Assembly: GCA_046727435.1 (NCBI GenBank)
Contig: JBKPCR010000267.1
Location: forward strand, 1-5,970
Direction: 5' to 3'
Length of the DNA: 5,970 nucleotides
From: CAVPRW01 sp046727435 [NCBI: bacterium]
GTDB taxonomy: Bacteria; Tectomicrobia; Entotheonellia; J063
This document shows, in pieces, positions 1 to 5,176 of this stretch; position 1 is the first letter of the stretch, and every line of letters begins with the position of its first letter. Under the pieces are notes generated by a model that was not told the DNA's origin, did not search any database, and was given only the letters and a program-made list of their open reading frames with translations. Made by a program: the position numbers and the translations under genes.

Positions 1-90
1 GATGGTGGTCGACCGCTGCCAGCGTTCCAAGGTCTCGCGCTCTTCAGGGGAAAGGACAAGGCGTAGGGAAGACTTGCGGCCGCGTGCCAT
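1..90 (-). CDS. N-terminus of probable IS630-type transposase (partial)
   Basis: Reading leftward from an ATG at 90-88 gives 30 uninterrupted codons that leave the window. The product begins MARGRKSSLRLVLSPEERET and continues LERWQRSTTI. A basic start followed by 'L.L..EER..LERW.R' is the usual opening of IS630/Tc1-mariner-type transposases, where it leads into a helix-turn-helix DNA-binding domain. The DDE catalytic core would lie outside the window. Upstream spacing to a Shine-Dalgarno is poor: only a weak AGGCGAG is seen. The family call rests on recognising a short N-terminal pattern, so another helix-turn-helix protein is possible. Whether the element is intact cannot be judged from here. 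Confidence 0.6.
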   Translation of the reverse strand, partial: MARGRKSSLRLVLSPEERETLERWQRSTTI

Positions 91-128
91 GGGACTCGCC
101 TGCTTTCGATGCGGTGGGGGCATCGGAA

Positions 129-157
129 GGGATACCGGCACGTCGCCTCAAAGTCAA
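129..157 (-). promoter_or_regulatory. possible sigma-70 promoter for the transposase-like gene
   Basis: On the minus strand TTGACT (157-152) is followed after 17 bases by TATCCC (134-129). The -35 box matches consensus at five of six positions, the -10 box at only three. It lies about 40 bases upstream of the ATG at 90. The spacing is ideal but the -10 is weak, so this is a candidate only. Confidence 0.25.
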
Positions 158-263
158 GCAAATTTGGATACCTTTTCATGATTAGCTGTACTTAGAGTAT
201 TCTTTGGCTGAATGGACGGTTCCGTAGCTCTACAGGGCAGAGGAAGATCAGATGCCGTACGTC

Positions 264-325
264 CTGAGCGGGCATCCGGAGCCAAGGCTTTGCCATTACC
301 TCCAACTCCAGATGCTACCGCTCAG
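264..325. repeat. long imperfect inverted repeat just 3' of the hemerythrin gene
   Basis: The left arm (264-281) reads CTGAGCGGGCATCCGGAG. The right arm (306-325) is its reverse complement apart from a 2-base bulge (TA, 316-317) and one mismatch (277 against 310). This gives stem segments of 8, 5 and 4 bp around a 24-base loop that holds a short GGC-TTT-GCC. The hairpin starts 10 bases beyond the hemerythrin stop codon on the minus strand, so it would form in the 3' end of that transcript. No T-run follows on either strand, so it is not a canonical intrinsic terminator. A 3' stabilising or rho-associated structure, or a palindromic repeat element, is possible. Confidence 0.6.
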
Positions 326-335
326 ACGACTCATG

Positions 336-845
336 CTAAGACTTGTCGGCCATGAGCTGCTCCTTACGCTCTTCCATCTGTCGGCCGAGCCGTTCAAGCT
401 CATCCCCGAGTACGGCCTCAGCATCAGGCATCAGTTCATCCTCTTCCATACCCACGTGCCCCTCGACACCCTCACGCAGTTCGGCGAACGTGGTCTGGAA
501 TTGCGCATTCCCTGGATTGAGTGCGCGCAGCGTCGCAATAAGGGCTTTCACCTCCCCATGCTCCTCTAGGGCCTCAGCCACCAGGTCCTCGTCCTCGGCC
601 ATTAAGTCCGCTTCCTCGTCCTCGGTTTCCTCCTCGGCAGTTGAGGGTTCCAGCTCTAGTGTTTCGGGTTTCACGCGGCTCCGCAGAGCGGGATAGAACA
701 GCTCCTCTTCAAGCGTGGTATGCATCTCAATCTCGGTGAAGATCTGCTCGGCGATCTCCCGGTGTTGCCCCCCCGCCTTCTCGTATTGGCGGAAGAGTTC
801 CTGCACTCTGGCATGGTCCGCTTTCAGTAACTCGATGGCGTTCAT
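336..845 (-). CDS. hemerythrin-like HHE-domain protein
   Basis: A 169-aa soluble protein that begins MNAIELLKADHARVQELF, the usual start of bacterial HHE cation-binding (hemerythrin-like) proteins. These are four-helix bundles that hold a diiron centre and bind O2 or NO, or buffer iron. Likely ligands are H11, H42 and E46 (HTTLE), H96 (EEHGEVK), H130 and E134/E135 (GHVGMEEDE). The second histidine of the third helix motif is replaced by K100, a common variation in HHE proteins. Between the second and third helices is a very acidic stretch (about 61-95) rich in E and D, longer than the usual linker. The ATG at 845 is preferred because AGGGGGG lies just upstream. The frame stays open to an ATG at 905, but those 20 extra residues precede the family start. 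No signal peptide is seen, so it is probably cytoplasmic. Oxygen, NO or iron function is inferred from the family. Confidence 0.9.
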   Translation of the reverse strand: MNAIELLKADHARVQELFRQYEKAGGQHREIAEQIFTEIEMHTTLEEELFYPALRSRVKPETLELEPSTAEEETEDEEADLMAEDEDLVAEALEEHGEVKALIATLRALNPGNAQFQTTFAELREGVEGHVGMEEDELMPDAEAVLGDELERLGRQMEERKEQLMADKS

Positions 846-848
846 GAT

Positions 849-863
849 TTTCACCCCCCTTTT
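849..863 (-). promoter_or_regulatory. ribosome binding site that fixes the hemerythrin start
   Basis: On the minus strand AAAAGGGGGGTGAAAATC directly precedes the ATG at 845. The purine-rich AGGGGGG at good spacing supports this start over the in-frame ATG at 905, which has no such sequence at comparable distance. Confidence 0.6.
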
Positions 864-973
864 AGGATGTTTGTCTAGGCATTCCTTCGCCGCACCGTTC
901 TTCATGCACGCTGCTTAGACTCCCGCACCTCCTCGCTCCGGCTCATGTATATCAATCTGAGTCATGGCCCCCT

Positions 974-1000
974 GGGGATACTGTCACACTGACATACCCC
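974..1000. repeat. imperfect hairpin or dyad in the dehydrogenase-hemerythrin gap
   Basis: GGGG(a)TA(c)TGTCA-CAC-TGACATACCCC forms 11 base pairs with two single-base bulges (978 and 981) and a 3-base loop (987-989). It lies about 130 bases upstream of the hemerythrin start and about 110 bases beyond the dehydrogenase stop, both on the minus strand. No T-run follows. The core TGTCA-N3-TGACA could be an operator for a dimeric regulator, or the whole could be an RNA hairpin between the two genes. The sequence alone does not decide. Confidence 0.4.
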
Positions 1001-1105
1001 GTCGCAGGGCGCCCCAGCCTCTTGCTCTTCCTTCCCCTTGGCGTACCAGGCGAGACCACAGACCGCCGAGTGACAAAGGATGCAGCTGAGGCCGGCCTAG
1101 TCCTT

Positions 1106-1118
1106 GGCCCTTAGGGCC
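1106..1118. repeat. short perfect inverted repeat over the dehydrogenase stop codon
   Basis: GGCCC-TTA-GGGCC places the TAA stop codon (minus strand) in a 3-base loop between 5-bp arms. A 10-bp palindrome, AGGCCGGCCT (1089-1098), lies just downstream on the minus strand. Neither has a following T-run. In GC-rich DNA such short repeats can arise by chance, so a role in ending transcription is only a suggestion. Confidence 0.25.
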
Positions 1119-2283
1119 TTAGCACCACCTTGATGCAGCCGTCTTGCTTGTCGCGGAAGGTTTTGTAGGCTTCAGGGCCGTCGTCGAGCGTGAGCCGGTG
1201 AGTGATGACGAAGGATGGGTCGATCTCGCCGGCCTCGACTTTTTGCAGGAGCTTTTCGTGATAGCGTGGCACATGCGTCTGGCCCATCGTCAACGTCAGG
1301 CCTTTGTTCATGGCAGCACCGAACGGGATCTTGTCCAGGAACCCCAGGTACACCCCAGGGATCGAGACCGTGCCGCCCTTGCGGCAACACATAATCGCCT
1401 CGCGCAGCACGTGCGGCCGGTCAGTAGCGAGGTAGAGCGCCGCCTTCGCCCGGTCGAGCACCGCACCGAAGCTGCCGCGGGTATGGGCCTCGCACCCGAC
1501 CGCATCGATGCAGCGGTCCGGTCCGCGGCCCCCCGTCATCTCCATCAGGCGGTCGTAGACGTCCCCGTCCTCGAAGTTGATAATCTCGGCCCTGCCGTGC
1601 GTTTCCGCCATGCGCAGGCGTTCCGACACCCGGTCGATCGCGATCACCCGTCCGGCGCCGAGCATCCAGGCGCTCTGGATGGTGAATTGCCCGACCGGCC
1701 CGCAGCCCCAGACGGCGACCGTGTCCCCGGGCTCCATGTGGCAGTTTTCGGCGGCCATGTAGCCCGTCGGGAAGATGTCGGACAGGAACAGCACCTGCTC
1801 GTCTGTGAGCCCGGGCGGGATCTTGAGCGGGCCAACATCGGCGAACGGCACCCGCAGATACTCTGCCTGGCCGCCAGCGTATCCGCCCATCATGTGCGAA
1901 TAGCCGAATAAACCGGCTGTCGCGTGACCCATGGCCTTGCGGGCGACTTCCGCGTTCGGGTTCGAGGTGTCGCACAGTGAGAATAGCCCCTTCTGACAGA
2001 AGAAACAGGTGCCGCAGGCGATCGTGAACGGCACCACCACGCGGTCGCCCACCTGCAAGTTCCTGACGTCGCTGCCGACCGCGACGACTTCACCCATCGG
2101 CTCATGGCCGAGCACGTCTCCCTCCTCCATGGTCGGCACGTAGCCATCGTAGAGGTGGAGATCGGAGCCGCAGATCGCCGTCGACGTGATCTTCACGATC
2201 GCGTCCCTGGAGTCGACGATCGCCGGATCAGGGACAGTATCAACACGGACGTCTTCTTTGCCGTGCCAGCAGAGTGCTTTCAT
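1111..2283 (-). CDS. zinc-dependent alcohol dehydrogenase, formaldehyde-dehydrogenase-like
   Basis: A complete 390-aa medium-chain dehydrogenase that oxidises an alcohol or aldehyde adduct with NAD(P)+. The GroES-like half has the catalytic zinc site C38 (ICGSDLH), H60 and E61 (LGHEPMGE), and the four structural-zinc cysteines C90, C93, C96 and C104. The Rossmann half has GCGPVG (193-198) and D217 at the end of the second strand (VIAIDR), which favours NAD over NADP. The segment LSDIFPTGY (167-175) and the overall length resemble the formaldehyde-dehydrogenase-like branch rather than short alcohol dehydrogenases, so an aldehyde or hydroxymethyl-thiol substrate is possible but not shown. An in-frame ATG four codons upstream (2295) exists, but the GGAGG at 2293-2289 falls inside that extension and sits 5 bases from the ATG at 2283, so the shorter form is chosen. 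It is cytoplasmic; the nearest gene downstream is the hemerythrin, 265 bases away. Confidence 0.93.
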   Translation of the reverse strand: MKALCWHGKEDVRVDTVPDPAIVDSRDAIVKITSTAICGSDLHLYDGYVPTMEEGDVLGHEPMGEVVAVGSDVRNLQVGDRVVVPFTIACGTCFFCQKGLFSLCDTSNPNAEVARKAMGHATAGLFGYSHMMGGYAGGQAEYLRVPFADVGPLKIPPGLTDEQVLFLSDIFPTGYMAAENCHMEPGDTVAVWGCGPVGQFTIQSAWMLGAGRVIAIDRVSERLRMAETHGRAEIINFEDGDVYDRLMEMTGGRGPDRCIDAVGCEAHTRGSFGAVLDRAKAALYLATDRPHVLREAIMCCRKGGTVSIPGVYLGFLDKIPFGAAMNKGLTLTMGQTHVPRYHEKLLQKVEAGEIDPSFVITHRLTLDDGPEAYKTFRDKQDGCIKVVLRP

Positions 2284-2335
2284 AAACGCCTCCATACTTC
2301 GTTTGTGGCAGTTTTCTTGAGCATCCTGGCCCCTA

Positions 2336-2355
2336 AACTCATAAGTTCACGAGTT
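2336..2355. promoter_or_regulatory. dyad in the dehydrogenase leader
   Basis: AACTC-N10-GAGTT is a perfect 5-base dyad about 53 bases upstream of the dehydrogenase ATG. It lies beside the TATAAC that could serve as -10 box. The location suits an operator. The arms are short, so chance is a real alternative. Confidence 0.2.
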
Positions 2356-2641
2356 ATAGTTATGGTCGTGAGCACTATGGGATGTCCTCATCGTTACCTG
2401 TGTGACAAGTTGCGAGGGTGCGTCATTCTGCAAAAGGCAACAATTGTGCCGGGAGGTGTCCAGCTGGTCAGGCGGTGCAATTCTCAGCGAGTGGGGCGTG
2501 CAGGGCCAGCGGATACCACAGGTGAGGAATCCAAACCATGAGGGCCTGCCTAGCGTCGGTCTCAATTTGAGCCGCGGGAGCTGTGGGATGTCTCACTATG
2601 GACTTCGGGAGGTTAAGGAACCATTGGCGTGACCCTCCCAG

Positions 2642-2658
2642 CCGGGGCCCCTGCCCGG
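2642..2658 (-). terminator. possible GC hairpin after the small helical gene
   Basis: CCGGG-N7-CCCGG forms a 5-bp GC-only stem 17 bases beyond the stop codon of the 2675-2980 gene on the minus strand. It is not followed by a T-run, so if it ends transcription it is not a standard intrinsic terminator. Confidence 0.2.
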
Positions 2659-2674
2659 TCGGCGTGCCCACGCT

Positions 2675-2980
2675 TTAGCCGGGGTCGTGGCGGAGCCAGT
2701 CTTTGCTGAGGGTTTCCTGGCGCCGCACGAGGTCGCGAATGCATTGGGTCGATCGCTCGGCATCGCGTACTTGCCGCTCGGCCACCTCGGCCATTTGGGT
2801 GGCCTGCTGGTCACGCGCGTATTGGGCTAGATGCCAGAGCAAGAGTATACTCTCTTCCATGCGGTGTACCACTGCCATCATGCGTTCCAACACGAGGTGC
2901 AGGAGCTGGTGTGCCTGCTTGGGGTCCTGAGCGACAAGCAATGCCACCGTATTTTTCAAGTCGGCAGGGAGCACTGTCAC
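2675..2980 (-). CDS. small helical protein of unknown function
   Basis: A 101-aa protein that I do not recognise. It starts at GTG (2980) with GGGGAG nine bases upstream. Third codon positions are GC-rich, as expected for a real gene here. After about residue 8 almost the whole chain is predicted helix: a hydrophobic stretch 'LLHLVLERMMAVVHRMEES' with LLLWHLA after it (about 26-52), then a charged Q/E/R-rich helix (55-93), ending DWLRHDPG. The pattern suggests an amphipathic two-helix hairpin or coiled coil, loosely like phasins or small regulatory helical proteins. There is no signal peptide, no clear transmembrane helix and no cysteine pair (single C80). An open frame on the same strand stops 3 bases before the start, so translational coupling is possible. 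Function is unknown. Confidence 0.65.
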   Translation of the reverse strand: MTVLPADLKNTVALLVAQDPKQAHQLLHLVLERMMAVVHRMEESILLLWHLAQYARDQQATQMAEVAERQVRDAERSTQCIRDLVRRQETLSKDWLRHDPG

Positions 2981-2983
2981 CTG

Positions 2984-3235
2984 CTAGTGCTCCCCTTCCC
3001 AGGTGCTCCGAAAGGTCGCGATCTTCTCGGCCACCGGCACGCCAAACACGCCGGTGGCTGTCGCTTGATTGTCTGTTGGTTCCCGAGCAAGATTCCCTGG
3101 CGCAATCTGATTGAGCCCCAGTGGGTGCATGGGAAACGGGCTATGGTAGAACCCGCGCGCTTGCTCTCCATGGTGGAGCTCATGCAGCGGGTCTGTGCCG
3201 ATGATCAGTGTAAACTGACTGACCCCATTGCACAA
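2984..3235 (-). CDS. possible short gene upstream of the helical protein
   Basis: An open frame of 83 codons from a TTG at 3235, or 48 codons from an ATG at 3130, ends at TAG (2984-2986), three bases before the GTG of the 101-aa gene. No Shine-Dalgarno precedes either start. Its last 25 codons (TGVFGVPVAEKIATF, then RSTWEGEH) have GC-rich third positions and a protein-like composition, while the first part is less convincing. It could be a genuine short partner gene, the tail of a damaged longer gene, or chance. I recognise no family. Confidence 0.3.
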   Translation of the reverse strand: MCNGVSQFTLIIGTDPLHELHHGEQARGFYHSPFPMHPLGLNQIAPGNLAREPTDNQATATGVFGVPVAEKIATFRSTWEGEH

Positions 3236-3239
3236 CGAG

Positions 3240-3575
3240 ATTGTTAAAGCTGGACTAGGGGACTTACCGATTTACGAAGCCCTACTGGAGCGGGACATCC
3301 GCCGCAACGAGACAATGCCAGAGCTGCACGGCACTTTGGACCTAGAGCTCACTCTCTAGGCAGACGCACCTTTTCAGGGCAAGCGCGTGCTAGAATTAGG
3401 GCTTCCTCCCGGCTGCATTTTGGTCACACTCAAACGTGGTATATACGAATACGTGCCAACCGCAGAAACGCGTTTGGAGGAGGAGAATCGGATTACCGCG
3501 GTCATCGCACCCCAAGCAGCCGCAGCAGTGTCCCTGCTCCGCCACGCGTGCGCAGCTCCCCACACGGCCAAGTAA
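3240..3575 (+). pseudogene. C-terminal remnant of a ClC-family chloride channel (TrkA-C/RCK_C domain)
   Basis: One frame runs IVKAGLGDLPIYEALLERD, then IRRNETMPELHGTLDLELTL, then an amber stop at 3357-3359, then ADAPFQGKRVLELGLPPG, then CILVTLKRG and ENRITAVIAPQAAAAV, ending at TAA (3573-3575). 'LP(I)YEALLERD' following the last membrane helix, then a domain with 'GKRV.ELGLPPGC..VTL.RG...VP...T.LE...R.T.V.AP', is the tail of bacterial ClC channels carrying a C-terminal TrkA-C (RCK_C) ligand-binding domain. The membrane core of about 400 residues is absent: the same frame meets a TGA at 3216 and no other nearby frame encodes membrane helices. The amber stands where glutamine (CAG) would fit the family pattern, so one C-to-T change explains it. 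Codon third positions are AT-richer than in neighbouring genes, which fits decay. A GTG at 3387 could start a 62-aa piece, but no ribosome binding site supports it. Confidence 0.7.
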
Positions 3576-3585
3576 ATGCGTGGGG
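3558..3585. repeat. hairpin over the end of the chloride-channel remnant
   Basis: CCCCAC (3558-3563) pairs with GTGGGG (3580-3585) around a 16-base loop that contains the TAA stop of the remnant. No T-run follows, so it may be a relic of a transcript-ending structure or chance. Confidence 0.25.
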
Positions 3586-3691
3586 AATCCCTGGTCATCA
3601 GACGCCATCCCGACGGGTGATAGGCCTGAGCCGGGACCGTCCCTGAACTCGGAACCTTACGTTGCCGGCGATAGGCTTAGTCATCGGTCCA

Positions 3692-3700
3692 TGCTATGAT
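3692..3700 (+). promoter_or_regulatory. possible extended -10 promoter for the CMD/flavoprotein cluster
   Basis: TGCTATGAT combines the extended TGN motif with TATGAT, which matches the -10 consensus at five of six positions. It lies about 100 bases upstream of the first CMD-like gene. The hexamer 17 bases further upstream (TAGGCT) is a poor -35, which an extended -10 can tolerate. This would give a 5' leader of roughly 95 bases. Confidence 0.35.
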
Positions 3701-3802
3701 AGGTGGCAGCACAAGGAACACGGGCGGCGAGTTGGGTGACCTCTGATGCCAGGCTGCTGAAATATTGTCAAATCGAGTTGCGCTGCGGAAAGGGGTGAAC
3801 GC

Positions 3803-4351
3803 ATGGCTCGCGTGCCGTATGTCAAACGCGATGAGTTAGACGCTGAAGGGCAAGAGATTTACGACCGCATCCGCCGCGACCGCAATAGCCCAGAGGTGGG
3901 CCTGCAATTTCGTGCCCTGCTGCATAGCCCCCGCGCTGCCGGCTATTTGACGTCGCTGGGGGCGCAATTACGCTTCCAGAGCGCCATGCCAGAGGATCTG
4001 AAGGAACTAGCGATTATTCTGGTAGCCCGCGAGTGGAACAGTGCGATCGAGTGGACGGGTCACGCCGTGCTCGCTGCCCGCGCTGGAGTCAGCACCGCGT
4101 CGATTGAAGCCATCCGCACAGGCAAGGCCCCGGAGGGACTCACCGAGCCGGAGCAAGTCATCGCCCGTGTGGTGTATCAACTGTTGCGACAGAAAGACGT
4201 GTCGGACGATCTATTCGCAGCCGCTCAAAAGTTAGTGGGAACGCGGGGCGTGGTGGATTTGGCCCTGACGTGTAGCTACTACACCGCCGTGTGTCTAGCC
4301 CAACTTATGCTCAAACCTGAGATGGAGCCGGGGCGGGTGTCAACGCTGTAA
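3803..4351 (+). CDS. carboxymuconolactone decarboxylase-like protein, first copy
   Basis: A complete 182-aa, all-helical CMD/AhpD-superfamily protein. The ATG at 3803 follows GGAAAGGGGTGAACGC, a good ribosome binding site. It opens MARVPYVKRDEL; the conserved core is DLKELAIILVARE (65-77) followed by EWTGHAVLAARAGV (83-96). AhpD has E-N11-C-N2-C-N3-H. Here E68 and H87 keep their places, but the cysteine positions are S80 and E83, so thiol peroxidase chemistry is not expected. Such cysteine-free relatives are often annotated as CMD-family proteins near aromatic or lactone catabolism genes, yet few have known substrates. The C-terminal half (114-170) forms the second helical lobe. A paralogue follows 114 bases later, then a flavoprotein, all in one direction. 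Lactone hydrolysis, decarboxylation or a structural role are all possible. Confidence 0.88.
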   Translation: MARVPYVKRDELDAEGQEIYDRIRRDRNSPEVGLQFRALLHSPRAAGYLTSLGAQLRFQSAMPEDLKELAIILVAREWNSAIEWTGHAVLAARAGVSTASIEAIRTGKAPEGLTEPEQVIARVVYQLLRQKDVSDDLFAAAQKLVGTRGVVDLALTCSYYTAVCLAQLMLKPEMEPGRVSTL

Positions 4352-4465
4352 CGGTCCGCCCCTGAGGAAAGACTAGCAATCGTGGATTTGTACCGGAATT
4401 TGGTAGCAGCCTGCCGTATGTGGTCTGGTGGTCGTCAATAAGGCAATGCACGAGGAGGGAAAGCT

Positions 4466-5008
4466 ATGGCGCGCGTACCGTATGTCCAGCGGGAGCAATT
4501 GTCACCGGAGCAGCAGAAGCATTTCGATTCGATCGCCGGCAGCCGGGGACGGGTTGGCCCCAACTTCCAGACCCTGTTGAACAGCCCTGAGGCGGGGGGC
4601 CGGTTCGCTGCTTTTGGCGAGTACGTACGATTTCACGGTGATGTGCCAGCACGCCTGAAGGAACTGGCGATTATCACCGCGGCGCGGGAGGCGAACAATG
4701 ACTATGTGTGGACGGCCCACGAGCGGCTGGCCCGGGAGCAAGGCGTTAGCGATCCTATCATCAATACCATCCGCAACCGCACTGCCCCTGAGGGGCTAGC
4801 CGGCGATGACGCCGCTGTGGTGCGCTTTGCCAGAGAGTTGCTGACCACACACGAGATCGCCGATGCGACATTTAACACCATGCAGCAGAAGCTGGGCAAC
4901 AAGGGCATCATGGACTTGATTCTGCTCATCATGTATTACCATTCCCTGGCTCACACCCTGCAAGCCGTCAAACTGGAGATGCCAGCGGGCACCCCGTCTA
5001 CGCTGTGA
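4466..5008 (+). CDS. carboxymuconolactone decarboxylase-like protein, second copy
   Basis: A complete 180-aa paralogue of the preceding gene, about 40 % identical by eye with only a 2-residue gap. The ATG at 4466 follows GAGGAGGGAAAGCT, a strong ribosome binding site. The same opening MARVPYV and the same ending STL are kept. The core LKELAII (64-70) and the segment NNDYVWTAHERLA (77-89) retain E66 and H85, with N78 and V81 at the positions of the AhpD cysteines. The second lobe contains H-rich MYYHSLAH (156-163), where the first copy has SYYTAVCL, so the two may differ in substrate or form a mixed oligomer; CMD proteins usually assemble as trimers or hexamers. It lies between its paralogue and the TcuA-like gene (168-base gap), consistent with one catabolic unit. 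Exact reaction unknown. Confidence 0.88.
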   Translation: MARVPYVQREQLSPEQQKHFDSIAGSRGRVGPNFQTLLNSPEAGGRFAAFGEYVRFHGDVPARLKELAIITAAREANNDYVWTAHERLAREQGVSDPIINTIRNRTAPEGLAGDDAAVVRFARELLTTHEIADATFNTMQQKLGNKGIMDLILLIMYYHSLAHTLQAVKLEMPAGTPSTL

Positions 5009-5165
5009 GGGGTGATGAGGAAGCAGGTTATTACCAGACATCGCCACGCGACTTGGTGAGCCAGAAACTGTAGCATGTCTCGGTTTGATGATTGCCTGAG
5101 AAGGACCGGGATGGAAGGCGCTGACACTGTTCAAGGAATCGGCGTGGCCATCGCACACCCGCGAC

Positions 5166-5170
5166 GGAGG
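5166..5170 (+). promoter_or_regulatory. ribosome binding site that sets the flavoprotein start
   Basis: GGAGG six bases before the ATG at 5177 is a near-perfect Shine-Dalgarno. It argues against the in-frame ATG at 5075. Confidence 0.6.
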
Positions 5171-5176
5171 GACACC

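Larger units (their letters stand above)
2284..2674. other. 391-base intergenic region with no convincing gene
   Basis: This stretch separates the dehydrogenase start from the small helical gene, both on the minus strand. Short open frames occur on both strands (for example 2347-2565 minus and 2402-2632 plus), but they lack ribosome binding sites and family resemblance and are rich in R, P, S and C as random GC-rich frames are. It should hold the dehydrogenase promoter; a TATAAC (-10-like) lies at about 2360 on the minus strand, but no good -35 partner is found. Confidence 0.5.

Noticed and set aside
252-569. 105-codon plus-strand frame with leucine-rich product
   Set aside because: Mostly antisense to the hemerythrin gene and across the inverted repeat; no ribosome binding site.
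343-696. 117-codon plus-strand frame, extremely serine-rich
   Set aside because: It is the complement of the acidic, Glu-rich hemerythrin codons, which read as serine on the other strand.
917-961. 14-codon frame (MSRSEEVRESKQRA) ending at the upstream hemerythrin ATG
   Set aside because: No ribosome binding site, and the hemerythrin start at 845 makes the apparent overlap at 905 irrelevant.
948-961. FNR-like box (TTGAT-N4-ATGAG) upstream of the hemerythrin gene
   Set aside because: Only one half-site matches; the second fits three of five positions.
1144-1911. 255-codon plus-strand frame opposite the dehydrogenase
   Set aside because: It is the mirror of a dehydrogenase with all its zinc and cofactor motifs. 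Its product is rich in R, H and V with no family resemblance.
2402-2632. Plus- and minus-strand short frames in the 2284-2674 gap
   Set aside because: No start signals, composition typical of random GC-rich frames, and mutually overlapping.
2977-3183. Minus-strand frame overlapping the GTG of the 101-aa gene by four bases
   Set aside because: The overlap is attractive, but there is no ribosome binding site and the R/P/S-rich product looks like an off-frame reading of the 2984-3235 frame.
2831-3247. 138-codon plus-strand frame
   Set aside because: Overlaps the helical gene and its upstream frame in antisense. The His/Cys-rich product resembles nothing, and it does not supply the missing membrane part of the channel remnant.
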